Source: Musa acuminata AAA Group (taxonomy: Eukaryota; Streptophyta; Magnoliopsida; Zingiberales; Musaceae). From it: a stretch of DNA of 64,000 nt. The stretch spans positions 13,959,001 through 14,023,000 of the forward strand of contig NC_088327.1 of the NCBI RefSeq assembly GCF_036884655.1, in the 5' to 3' direction. The position numbers and the translations under genes are program-made. Below the pieces are notes generated by a model that did no database searches, was not told where the DNA came from, and saw nothing but the letters and a program-made list of their open reading frames with translations. Below are positions 11,761-23,260 of this stretch, in pieces; position 1 is the first letter of the stretch; the number at the start of each line of letters is the position of its first letter.

Positions 11761-14700
11761 TTTCAATATAGTAAAACTTTATCTCGCTTAATCCTAATTC
11801 AAATGATGTGCTTAACTATATTTTATGTTGCTATCTTAGGGTGTTCCTTTTCTTTTTGTTTTTTCCTTCTCCATATCCATACATGAAGATATTGATACAA
11901 TTTACTCTAGATTGCTTTAATCATTTAATTTTTGAAATTTGTGTTACATTTTATTATTAAATTTGAAGAAGTTAGTTCAATAGGACTCTTTAGGAAGTAA
12001 ACATTGTAGATTTCTCTTGATCCTGTAACTCCTGTGGCAGTACTTCTCATATTGGAGGGGCTTTCTTGAATCCTAGTTCCAATGTTTTTCTTGGATGTAA
12101 TGCATTAAATCTCTTCTTAAGATGGCCTCCTATTTTTGCTGTTTGTACAGTAGTTGTATGCCATCAAACACTCAAGTTATGAAGAAGATGACTACCCAAT
12201 CCAAAAGTGCTGATTTACATCAGTTTTTTATTCTACTGAAATTTGCTTCATAGATATGTCTATGTCTGAAATTAGGCCCCAGTTGGCTTATTTATCATTT
12301 TTGGGGAAATCGACAAGCACAAGAAATATATTTTGAGATTGAATGCATATCATTAAGGTTTTAGAAAGTAATATCAATCAGGCACCAGGAGTTGCATGAA
12401 GCACATTAGGCATTGGGTGCATGCCCAACCAAATATGTGGTACTTGTAAAGTATTATATACTCATATATGTTTAGAAAATCAATAACTTAGGAATGAACA
12501 AGACAACAACTAGACAAAAAAGAGGCAAACCTATGGATAGGGTACTACTGCTCATAACTTATGGACAGTTTTGTGCATACTTTAACAAACTAAAGGAAAC
12601 TACATCAAGGATTTGTGATATTTTTTAAATCAAGTTTACAAGCAAAAGTACTGTTTACCAAGTGGCAAATGAAAAGTAGAGTGATGTAAGTGAAATGTGA
12701 AGAATAAAGAAGAAGAGACTAACTCATATTACTCATAGATAAGCATAATAGAAGAGGATATGAAGGTGTACAAGTGATGGGGGCAGCCTAGATGATGGGA
12801 AAAATAGGCAGAGCCATGGAAAGTGCCAGGAAGATATAGAGGGCAACAAAGAGAATCACCTCTATTTGACAAACATGAATTATGTTAAACAAGAAGCTTT
12901 TGAGTTTCATGCAGAGATCCAATCATCAATTACATTTAGGTTAGTTGACAAGTATAATTGCTTTTTTTTGCATAATGTAACCTTAGTAAAAGGCACAAAG
13001 TCCTGTTTGTCTTAGAGAGAAGTTATATGTTTTGTTGCTTGTGGTGACCAGTCATTAGGTGTCCTACAAGAGGATAGAAAGGTGTTCAATAACTCTTGGA
13101 AACAAAAAAAGATTTCCTGTCTTTGCATTAACAACTATACTTATTAGCTAATTCTAAAATTCCATGGTTAAAGGACATGATAATTGAATTATCGTATTAG
13201 GGAAGTTTATGAGCTGGTTTTTTATGGATTAAGTATCATAATATAGGGATGTTGAAGGCTATAGTAAGTAGATGATATATATAGAAGTTGACATGTACGA
13301 TGCGATGTCATGATGGAGGATTTGGATAGTTGAAGCAATTTATCGTGCACATGTTTGTGATGTCATGGCAGAGAATTCAGAAACTTTGTCTGAGAAACCA
13401 AAGAGATTTATCATGCACACTCTACAGATAGAAGAGAAGCTTTGTATGAGAAGCCTGAGAAGAGAACAATTCCCTAACTGCCTACAATTGACTATTATAA
13501 ACTTCAATGAAACTTGAGTACTGCACACTAAACTCCTTTTAAAGGACATCCCCTAAACTCAATGGAATGGTATGTGCCACCAATATGGGAGGCATGAACG
13601 AGTATCAAGAGGTTAAATAGTGGCAAGAGCAAGTCATCCGAACCAAGGTTTCAAATCACAACTTTAGTGGTCACTGGTCAATATGGACTGGTGTTTATTG
13701 GTCTGATCAAGAACCAGAATTGAAAAATATAACATGGTACAATAATATTCATTTTATTTAACGAAATTGGGCAATACACCCCCCTGTATACTGATCCTGT
13801 ATCAGTAATATATTACTGAAACCAGTACTGGATCGAGATTTACATGATTACATCCTCAATCAAGCATCATTGCCTGTAACATTTATAGAAAGACCTATAC
13901 TGAAGAACTTTTTCGACGTGGCTCTTATGTCAAATTCTCACATTCTCTGGTCAATGTTGATTGTGCCTCAAAATAGGAATGGCTTGGCATTTTTCAGAAT
14001 AATTTCTTGATATTTAGAGTTTCTCTAAGATGACTTTTAGTTCATCAATGAACAGGAATCGAAAAATAGCAGAATGGGAATCATGATGGCTAAATTGCCC
14101 CATGTTAAGAAAAGTTATAGTTGGAATATAATAACTGTACATAATGACCATAGTCGAAATGTATCGATATTATGATACAAGACATTAACAACATATTTAG
14201 TGTATATATGTTTTTACATGTAAACGTCAAGATATTTAATTATATATGTTTTTACAGTTTAATTTTAGTATATAAATGAAAATTTTGTCATTTTTAAATC
14301 TCTTTGTTAAGTCCTTGGGAATGAAAATTAAAGTTTCACATCACAAGGTACAATTTCAAGTCTTTCAAAAAGAGGGAATCTGATTCACTATATTATGGGA
14401 ATTGAAATATGATTTCTGCCAAACATGCACAAGGAGTCAGAATTACTCATATATTTGAATTCAATGATCATAATGCTGTGACCATAATATCAGAAAACCT
14501 AACGAAACAGTAGTCAGAAGTTCAGTTCTACCTGTAAAATTGCACTTGAAGAAGATGACAAGGTGATGACTATGAATGTGACCACAAAGATGAGACAGGC
14601 TACAAGATCTTATTATATGGACACATCACATATCCATATAGATTTCTTGCAGATACAAATGAGAAATAATGGCAGTTGATCCACATAATATGTTAGAATA

Positions 14701-14845
14701 GTAAATAAGCTTCTATCTACAAACTATCAAGATCAGCAAAATTGGCTCGGCTACAGAGCAAAGCATGAAGTCTTGAAGACTACATATAGGGGTTTTTGAC
14801 TTGATTATTAATCTATAATAATTTTGATGCCTTGTTCAGAAACTA
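11761..14845. other. Intergenic sequence without a recognisable gene
   Basis: About 3.1 kb of moderately AT-rich sequence with only short, patternless reading frames on both strands. I see no gene, RNA gene or intact mobile element in it. Confidence 0.5.
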
Positions 14846-14900
14846 TGTTAATTGAATAAGATAGAATATGTGGCCCTTTATAATTAAATAAGATAGAATA

Positions 14901-15023
14901 ACTAAGTCCCGAACGATTCCTCGGAGATATTCTTAATGGGAGATATTCTAGCCAACTAAGTCCGTTGCGATATTTTAGCCAACTAAGTCCCGAACGATTC
15001 CTCGGAGATATTCTTAATGGGAG
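14901..15023 (+). repeat. 42-bp direct repeat in the 5' region of element 1
   Basis: A segment starting ACTAAGTCCCGAACG occurs at 14901-14942 and again, identical or nearly so, at 14982-15023, 81 bp apart. A shorter ACTAAGTCC start also lies between them. It sits in the presumed LTR or leader of element 1. Confidence 0.8.
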
Positions 15024-15059
15024 GAAATCTTCTGAGATCACATTACAGAACTCCGTCCG

Positions 15060-15470
15060 TGCGACGGCATCACAGAACCCCGGTCGCACACGGCCAGAAT
15101 CCGTCCATGCGACGGTCGGCCGCACGCAGGCAGACAGCCCAGGAGGCGGCCATGCGTGAGTTGGCCGTGCACAGGCGGCGGCCGCGTGCTGGCAGCAGCC
15201 ACCCGCGGGTAGGAACCGCCGCAGCGGCAGTGGCCGCGCATGAGCAGTATGCCCCGCGGCGGCAGCGCCGTGGCGGCAGTGGCCGTGCGCAGGCTAGATC
15301 TACCGCTGGCAGCCGCGCACAGGCGGTCGCTGGCAGCCGCGCACAGGCGGTAGCCCGCAGCCGCGTACAGGCGGCAGCCGCGCACAGGCGGCAACCCGCA
15401 GCCGCGTACAGGCGGCCAGGCCGCAGGCAGCAGCGGCAGCGCCGCTCGCGCAGGCGGCGGCGATGGCAGA
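15060..15470 (+). repeat. GC-rich block with reiterated CGCGCACAGGCGG
   Basis: This 0.4-kb island is far more GC-rich than anything within several kb. It reiterates CGCGCACAGGCGG and CCCGCAGCCGCG-like motifs, most regularly at 15310-15415. The reading frames that cross it are Arg/Ala-rich by composition and are not credible proteins. It belongs to the 5' region of the copia element and ends in an AT-rich stretch with several ACATTTTTACCC-like pieces. Confidence 0.6.
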
Positions 15471-15964
15471 TTAGGGTTTTGGCATATTTACGTTTTTGTC
15501 CTCGAGGCTAGGGTTTTGAAAAATTACATTTTTACCCTTTGCAAATATCGTAATTACAGTTTATGTTCTGTCAACATATTTACGGTTTTGCCCTCGGGTC
15601 TAATTTCTGCCAAATTACAGTTCTGCCATTCGCATATTTTCGATTTATTTCCTATCAAATATTTTCGTTTTTTATCATTATGAAATTGAGAAATTTAGGT
15701 TATATTCTCAATTATAAAATTGATAAATATCATTTATTATAATTATGATTAATTTTAATCATGATTATATTTTTGATTATTTGATTGGATTTAATTTTGA
15801 TTAAAAAAAAAACTATAAATTATGATTTATTTTATGGTTTTCTCATATGAATTATTCATTATATATGTGGTAAATAAAATTAAAAAAATTTAATTATTGT
15901 TTTTGGAATTTTTTATTTATTTATTCACATGTATATGCTTGAAATTATCATATGAGTTTTATTA

Positions 15965-16345
15965 AAGTTCAATAATTGTTATTGTTATTTTATTATTGAA
16001 CTGCTTAGCATTAAATTTTAATAATTATTATTGTTATTTATTATTGAATTGTTTTGCTTTAATGTTCAATAATTGTTATGATTATTTATTATTGAACTGC
16101 TTAGCATTAAATTTCAATAATTATTATTGTTATTTATTATTGAATTACTTTGCTTTAATGTTCAATAATTGTTATGGTTATTTATTATTGAATTGCTTTA
16201 CATAAATGTTCAATAATTATTTTGGTTATTTATTATTGAATTACTTTACATAAATGTTCAATAATTGTTATGGTTATTTATTATTGAACTGCTTTACATA
16301 AATGTTCAATAATTATTATTGTTATTTTATTATTGAACTGTTTAG
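15965..16345 (+). repeat. 48-bp tandem repeat, about eight copies
   Basis: An AT-rich unit with TTCAATAATTATTATTG, then TTATTTATTATTGAA, then a CTGCTTTGC or TTACTTTAC variant is repeated about eight times with a 48-bp period. Because 48 is a multiple of three, one frame translates as a 16-residue repeat, but the low-complexity composition and lack of a start context argue against a protein. It lies in the leader between the presumed 5' LTR and gag of element 1. Confidence 0.85.
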
Positions 16346-16887
16346 CAAAATTAAAGAAACATTGATGAATATTATTTGTAATTTATTTCCCTAAGTTTTA
16401 TCTGACTAGTAGTTGCCAAAGTGGCCTAGGATGATAAACTTTTGTGATATGAATTACAATAAAAGTTTTGTCATTTATAGGACATTTTTATTTTATATCA
16501 TTGCATTAGTCTTGAAGTCACCAAAGTGACCTAGATTAATGACTTATAAAATAATATTAAAGAATGAGTCCTAACTGATATTAAAGAAATAATATTCATA
16601 ATGACACATATAATTATGAGATTTAGATAATCCTAAAGGAGAATCTAATTCAAATAATTATGTGATGGGGTAGGATGATACTATTTTAGATATCCTTGCA
16701 GTTTAGGGTTGTATACCCAAAGGTAACAATACCTATTCCTCAAGGATGGTATCAGTCCTCCAAAATATTCTTGAGTGAACACTAGATATGTCAATATTTC
16801 ACCCAAAGGTGTAATATAGATGATATCAATAGTTCATCAATTTTTTTGACAAACTCAAAGCATTAATGTTGTTATATATCTTTTGCA

Positions 16888-18684
16888 GTGGTACTTCCGC
16901 ATATACATTCATATGCTTCGAGTGTCCCTGTACTTTCTGGATCAAATTATTCAGAATGGTTAGAGCATGTGCAATTCACACTGGGTGTATTAGATCTTGA
17001 TCTAGCATTACTTGTTGAAAAGCCTGCAGACTTGACAGATGAAAGTACTGCAGAACAAGTTAATGAAATGAAGGCTTGGGAAAGATCTGATAGGCTTAGT
17101 TTAATGTTCATAAGAATGACAATTGCAAATAACATAAAGACTTCATTACCGATTGCAACCAACGCAAAGGAATATTTAAAGGTTATTGAAGACATATTTA
17201 AATCTACTGATAAGTCATTGGCTGGCACATTGATGAAAGAACTGACTACAGCTCAGTATGATGGTACTCGAGGAATTCAGGATTATATCCTCAATATGGT
17301 TGACAAAGCTGCAAAACTTAAAACATTAGGCATGAATGTTGATGAATCTTTCCTCGTGCAATTTATTCTTAATTCTCTTCCTTCTCAGTTTGGCCCATTC
17401 AAGATTCACTACAATACAAATAAGGATAAGTGGGACTTGAATGAGTTGACTAGCATGTGTGTTCAGGAAGAATTGAGATTAAGGCAGGAAAATTCATATA
17501 ATGTCATGACGACTACTCAAGGAGGTGGTAACAAGAAAAGAAAGTTGAAGCATCATCCATCAGAGAGATTTGCTAAGTCTGGAAATGTTAAACAGACTAA
17601 TGAAAAGAAAGCCTTTACTGTAAAGTGCTTCTTTTGTGGCAAGAAAGGACATGTGAAGAAGGATTGCATTAAACGCAAGATTTGGTTCGAAAAGAAAGGT
17701 ATTAACTCGACCTTTATATGTTTCGAATCAAACATTACAGAAGTTCCTTCTAACACTTGGTGGATTGATTCCGGTGCTTCAACTCATGTTACAAATAACA
17801 TGCAGGGATTCCTTTCAATTCGGAAACCAAAAGAACATGAAAGATTCATCATTATGGGAAATCGTCTTAAAGCGAAAGTGATATCAATGGGAACTTATCG
17901 TCTACGCTTAGAGACGGGTCACTTGATGGATCTTGTTGAAACATGTTATGTCCCTACAATTTCTAGAAATTTGATTTCTCTTTCTAGAATTGATGAGTTG
18001 GGATATTGTATTTCTTTTGGTAGTGGCAAACTCAGCATATTTTATGATTCAATTAAAGTTGGTTATGGAATTCTGTGTGATGGTTTGTACAGAATTAATT
18101 TGGATCTTGAGTTTGCAAAGACATTAATGACCCTGCAATCAAATGTTGGATTGAAACGTAGTTTCAATAATGAAAGATCTTCTATATTGTGGCATAGACG
18201 ATTGGGGCATATCTTCAAGGAAAGAATCGAAAGATTAGTGAAGGATAATATTTTGGAACATTTAGACTTCACTGATTTTGATATTTATATAGATTGCATT
18301 AAGGGAAAGCAAACTAAACAAATAAAGAAAAATGCCACAAGAAGTAAAGAACTCCTTGAGATTATTCATACTGATATCTGCGGACCACTCCATATTCCTT
18401 GTTTTAGTGGAGAAAAATATTTCATCACATTTATAGATGATCTGTCCAGATATGACAAAGTTTATCTAATACATGAAAAGTCTCAAGCCGTTGATACTCT
18501 TGAAGTATACATAAATGAGGTTGAGAGACAATTAGATAGAAAAGTTAAAATTGTCAGATCTGACAGAGGTGGTGAATTTTATGGCAGATATGATGGATCT
18601 AGTCAGAATATTGGTCCTTTTGCTAGATTCCTAGAACAACGGGGTATTTGTGCTCAATATGCATTACCAGGTGTGCCACAGTAG
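16888..18684 (+). pseudogene. copia gag-protease-integrase, ended by an in-frame stop
   Basis: One open frame of 598 codons. Residues about 10-215 are the copia Gag region. A CX2CX4HX4C zinc knuckle starts at residue 247. The aspartic protease motif DSGA is at residue 294. A pre-integrase LWHRRLGH block lies near 434, and integrase catalytic aspartates are at about 496 (HTDICGP) and 559 (RSDRGGEF). A TAG at 18682-18684 stops the frame between the second Asp and the catalytic Glu (codon at 18697). The frame has no ATG at its front: it opens on GTG, and the nearest ATG (16913) is out of frame with Gag, so the start is also damaged. The element cannot make full Pol. Confidence 0.9.
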
Positions 18685-19935
18685 AACGGTGTTGCTGAAA
18701 GGCGAAATCGTACTCTGATGGATATGGTTAGGAGCATGATGAGTTACTCCTCTGTACCTGAGTCGATGTGGGGTGAAGCTCTTAGGACAGCTATGTACAT
18801 CTTGAACAGGGTTCCTAGCAAGTCAGTTTTATCGACTCCATTTGAGTTATGGACTGGTAGGAAGCCCAGTCTGAGACATTTATATATTTGGGGATGTCCT
18901 GTAGAGATAAGAGTATTCAATCCACATGAAAAGAAATTGGATCCAAGAACTATTTCAGGATATTTTATTGGTTATCCAGAAAAATCCAAGGGATACAGAT
19001 TTTATTGCCCTAATCATAGTAAAAGAATAGTAGAATCTGGTAATGCAAAATTCTTAGAAAATGGTGAAATCAGTGGGAGTGAAAAATCTCGAATGGTTAA
19101 TTTTGATATTGAGGAGATTCAGGTTAATCCTCCCATATCATCTCCTGTCCGAGAGATTGTTGTTCCTCAAATCAATGAGAGTATTGATGAGGGTGAACAA
19201 CAAAATAATATCCAAGAACTCTCACATGATGTTGATGTCGCCGCTGATGATCTTGTAGAACAATCACAATTGGCAGATTTGAAAAGATTTCAAAGGAAAA
19301 GGAAACATGCCATTTCTGATGATTATGTTGTATATCTACAAGAATCAGATTATGATATAGGAATAAAAAGAGACCCCTTATCGCTTTCACAAGCCATAGA
19401 AAGTAACGATTCTGAAAAATGGTATGATGCAATGAAAGAAGAGTTAAAATCAATGGTACAGAATGATGTCTGGGATCTCGTTGAATTGCCCAATGATTGT
19501 AAAAGAGTCGGTTGTAAATGGGTCTTTAAGACAAAACACGACTCAACGAGCAATATCGAACGATATAAAGCCAGACTTGTAGCCAAAGGTTTTTCTCAAA
19601 AGGAAGGCATCGACTATAATGAGACTTTTTCTCCTGTTTCTAAAAAGGACTCATTGAGAATCGTTATGGCATTAGTAGCTCATTATGATCTTGAGTTGCA
19701 TCAGATGGATGTGAAAACAGCATTTCTGAATGGGGATCTGGATGAGGAAATCTATATGGAACAATCCGAAGGATTCATAGAAAAGGGAAAAGAAAGTTGG
19801 GCTTGTAAACTTAAGAAATCCATTTATGGCCTTAAACAAGCTTCTAGACAATGGTATATAAAGTTTCATAATACCATTACTTCCTTCGGATTTAAGGAAA
19901 ACATTGTTGATCAGTGTATATACCTGAAGGTATTT
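18685..19935 (+). pseudogene. copia integrase end and partial reverse transcriptase
   Basis: The same frame continues after the stop at 18682 without a shift. It begins with the integrase segment holding the catalytic Glu (AERRNRTL), then the GKGR-like C-terminal integrase region, and enters reverse transcriptase near 19490 (WVFKTK, then ARLVAKGFSQ and MDVKTAFLNG). It runs to KQASRQWY and stops matching the family after about 19932; the frame ends at 19965 in unrelated sequence. The YVDD catalytic motif, the rest of RT and RNase H are absent. The junction at about 19935 is a deletion or insertion breakpoint. Confidence 0.9.
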
Positions 19936-19943
19936 GCTGTCCC

Positions 19944-20530
19944 CATTTTCATCTCATTCTCTTGACTTGGAAGAAACATCTAAATGACACCATCCAAGAA
20001 ATTTTGCCATCCATAAAGTCTATTGCTTCCATTGAGCTGCCTGATTACAACTATGAAAAGGTCCTAAAGCAGTGGTAACTCTCATAAGTCTTGGCTGATC
20101 GGCTCAGTGGTAACTCTGAAGCAGTCCCCAGTGGTTGGATCTTCTGGGGCAGTAGGAGCCAGGGTTCTTCTGCCCTTGGTGCAGAGACTAGCTCTGATAC
20201 TGCCTTCAGAGCTTTTACCAGGCACAGTGCCGGGACAGGCTGACAAAGCCAGATTGTCATGCTTCTGTCATTCTGTAAGCGTCGCTGATGTTTACGAACC
20301 TTTTCATCTATACTATCATGTAAAATCTAACAGTAATATCCTTTACATCAGGTGGAGTTGGTCTTAGAGCTTTTTACATGTACCATTTGGATGAGATACA
20401 TAAAGCTCTATGGTGGCAGAGACACTAGGAGGTCTTCTACCGATGAGAACATCCCCAAACCACAGTGAAGAAGCCAAACTCAATTCTAACTTCTCCAGTG
20501 TAAGCCCTTTGAAAGAATTCCCGAGTTTTC
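19944..20530 (+). pseudogene. Unprocessed host-gene fragment, product not recognised
   Basis: Directly after the copia breakpoint, 44 open codons (19944-20075) read like ordinary protein, including KSIASIELPDYNYEKVLKQW, then stop. A second protein-like piece follows at about 20095-20240 (for example SGWIFWGSRSQGSSALGAE), shifts frame near 20232 and continues as ARLSCFCHS. A likely donor GTAAGC near 20276 and acceptor CATCAG near 20351 then lead to GVGLRAFYMYHLDEIHKALW before another stop. The retained intron shows it is an unprocessed genomic copy. Stops and shifts mark it as dead. I do not recognise the family. Confidence 0.45.
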
Positions 20531-21172
20531 AGATTGTCAAAGGTTGTGCATTTGTCGGTTAGATCGACAAGTTGGAGCTATAAATTTATAGCACAGAAGC
20601 TTGAAGTTTTTCGCTAAATTTGGTTTATTGGTATTTGCTTTTTAGATTGAGTCGTAATTCTTTTAGTTACTTCCACTTGTGTATTGACTTGTAATGCAAC
20701 TTGTCGTCTCAGGTGCCGGTGTTCTTGAAAGATCATCATTAATTTGCAGAATTTGCATTCAATGTTTTGGAGCATCTGATCTCAGGGATGAGAATATCTT
20801 GTAGCAAAACTATTTTGATGGCCTTATGCAACAATGAAACTTCAGAAGAGGTATACTCTCTGTTATTTGGCATAATTTTTGACAAATATTGCTGTGCAAA
20901 CTTTTCATGCTCTCCAGACAAAGCTGAGGAAGATTAGAAATTATTCTGGACACATTACTTCAGAAACAACCCATAAATAATAAAAAAAGCACTGTCTGGT
21001 AAAGAATTTAATTATTACAAGAAAAGATTTATATAGTCGATCTAAATAGTTGGAATATTATGACTTGATATTGTCGTTATAGACCAAGTGCAGTGCATCT
21101 GAACAGAAGAAGTGTATTACACGGCGAGAAGGGTCGAATTTCTTATTCTATCAAACGGATCAAAGAGGCAAA
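20531..21172. other. Intergenic sequence without a recognisable gene
   Basis: No coding frame, RNA gene or mobile element could be recognised on either strand. Confidence 0.5.
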
Positions 21173-21628
21173 ATGTCACAAAGTTATTGTTGTTGTCGCT
21201 GCAGTAAGATCAAGTTGCAGCATTTAGAGAGAGAGAGAGAGAGAAACAAACGAACAGACACTACTTCGATACAGCATCGTCACCACCACCATCTGCTTAC
21301 CAAAATACAGCAAAACGTGAGCGAGACGACGGCGGAAGCGGCCACGGACATCGCGGTGTCGAAGACCCTCGACAGCCTCCGCTCCTGCAGCGCCCATATC
21401 GTCGACGCGCACGTAAGGAATCCATCCACCATCGCCATCACCAGTAGCCTCATCACGCCTCTATTCCTTTCCTTTCCTTTTCCGGGGAGTGAGCGAGGCT
21501 GTGAGAGGGGGAAGAAACAGAAAGGAAGCAAAGTAATGGGAGAAGACCTTTGTATCAACGGAAGCATCGCGATCTTTAAAGTGGCGTGGTTGGTTCACGC
21601 GTCAATGGCTTGGAAGACACGTAGGTAA
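21173..21628 (+). other. Candidate small ORF or first exon, unidentified
   Basis: An ATG at 21173 opens a 151-codon frame in a locally GC-rich stretch. The N-terminal part contains residues encoded by a (GA)n run at 21226-21244. Residues about 50-82 (EAATDIAVSKTLDSLRSCSA and following) look like normal protein and end at a good donor, CGCAC-GTAAGG near 21413. After it the composition becomes patternless. This may be a first exon whose partners I cannot find, or part of an untranslated transcript. No family is recognised and a chance ORF is possible. Confidence 0.25.
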
Positions 21629-23180
21629 TGCGTCAGCCATTTGAAGAGCCAACCAAGTATAGTTTTTGGTGGTTGAGTGGAATCCCATCCCTCTTTGTTC
21701 CCTTCTTTACTTTGTGGATCTCCGATCCCACTTCTTTCTCCTCTTTTTCTTTTTTTTCTCTTTTTTTTTTCTTTTTTATGAGTGTGCCACTATGATGTGT
21801 TTAAGGAAATCACCTCTTTATTTTACAATATTGGCTTAACGTCGGTCTATAAATTTTATTATTAATGAATTCTTATAAAAATCTCTTAAGTTTTATAATT
21901 TTTCATGAAAAAATTATTTTGCTTCGTCATTTTAAAAATTTTGCTTCAACCCTAGCTATGCCTCGGCTCGTATGAGTCCTGACTTTGCCTTCGCTCTATC
22001 AATGACCCCTATTCATCTTATGCGTGGTTACTCCACTTGTCGACTCTTGCTCGCCCCTTGACTCTTATCATCATTGTTGATCGTGAGGGCAAGCCACCCC
22101 CCTTCATTCCTTCCTTATGGTCCATGGCGAAAAGAGCGCACGAGGAGACAACACTAGCAAGGAAGGGGTGCGAGGAGGCTATGCAGCCTTTGCTAGACCC
22201 TCAACCCTTATCAATGTTGTTGGTCGTGGAGGTATCGCGCAACATCATCTGCACTCTTGTTGTAAGGGCGACGAGGACCACTATTGGTTGCAAAGGTATC
22301 GTGCAACACCACTTGGGCTCTTGTTCGCATTAGCACGATATGGGCTACCCCATTGCTACTCCAGTAGGGTGCGATGAGGGCTACTGCACCTCTATCACTA
22401 GGTGGGTTCGATGGAGGGGGGCAATCGACGAGGTGATAATGTAGCCAAGGGTTAGGCAGAGGGTGATCGTCAACGAGAGCAAGATGATCACTTTAGAAAA
22501 AAGATCCTCTATAAAAATTTTTCAAACTTGAGGTGCTATTTGAGAAATTTTGAAACTTAAAGATCTTTCTAAAAATTTATCTTTTTATTTTTTTAATCAA
22601 TCAAAAATAAGTGAATCAAATTTATACTAAGTTAGTTGACTAGGCACTTGTATTCGAGGAGGGTGAAATTTAGTGTTTTTTTTTTTTGTGTGCAAGGAAT
22701 AATTAGTTAAGATGAGAGACTTTTTATTTTTATTTTATTTTTGCTTACAATATAAATTTAAACATTTAATGAGTATGCGTATGGTTCAAATAACATATAC
22801 GTAAAAGACCCAAAAAGAAAAAAAAAGGTTGCCATGTGGCAATAAAAACCTCATTGTTTGTTTTTGTATGTAATATTTTAAACTTTTAGGTTAATAATTC
22901 TCTGTTTAATAATATAGTATAAATTGCAGGGGATGCTTTAGTCTAATGGGATGGATAAGAAAGTGATAGGTTGTTGGTTCGGTCAAACCGGCTGGGTCTG
23001 GTGATTGGTTTGGTGATTTATTTGAACCCGGTTCACTGATCGGATTAGGGTCAGGATCACGGAAGGGGCAAACCCGTAATGTTCGTCCAACCCACATCCG
23101 CTCATTTCGTGGGGATCGTAGTACGTGTCAAAGAGAGCGAGCAGGTGGCCCAGTCACGGTTGCGGTTCGTTGAAGGTCGC
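21629..23180. other. Intergenic sequence upstream of the coiled-coil gene
   Basis: No gene is supported. A locally GC-richer segment (about 21950-22450) has short frames in several phases without a domain. A block near 22970-23050 rich in GGTTCGG / AACCGG / CCCGGTTC motifs resembles 29630-29690 and may be a piece of a dispersed small element. Confidence 0.4.
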
Positions 23181-23201
23181 TATATATATGCATATATATA
23201 T
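23181..23201 (+). promoter_or_regulatory. Possible TATA region of the coiled-coil gene
   Basis: TATATATATGCATATATATA lies 60-80 bp upstream of the ATG at 23261, a distance that would leave a leader of about 30-50 bases. Placement is the only evidence. Confidence 0.4.
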
Positions 23202-23260
23202 TGAGTTCTTGAGGGCGATATTATTGCTTCCTTTTAGCTGTGTTGGGCGAGCGCAGGGAG

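Larger units (their letters stand above)
14846..19935 (+). mobile_element. 3'-truncated Ty1/copia element (element 1)
   Basis: Gag, protease, integrase and the start of reverse transcriptase follow in copia order on the + strand. The coding part breaks off near 19935 before the YVDD active site; RNase H and the 3' LTR are missing. The left end is uncertain. A TGTTA at 14846 followed by a TGTGGCCCTTTATAATTAAA block resembles the first bases of the LTRs at 57953 and 60009, so the 5' LTR may start there. The sequence just before gag (about 16800-16900) matches, in reverse, the last 100 bases of the window, so element 1 and the antisense element at 59547-64000 belong to related families. Confidence 0.65.

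Noticed and set aside
15017..15511. A 164-codon Arg/Ala-rich frame and its antisense partner
   Set aside because: Both arise from the GC-rich reiterated block of the copia leader. Residue use follows base composition and there is no credible start context.
15996..16205. A 16-residue repeat peptide
   Set aside because: It is the translation of the 48-bp AT-rich array. Copies outside this segment shift frame, so a protein is unlikely.
23240..23260. An upstream start for the coiled-coil protein
   Set aside because: The open frame begins earlier only through a non-ATG codon. The ATG at 23261 gives the family-like MAYRRR start.
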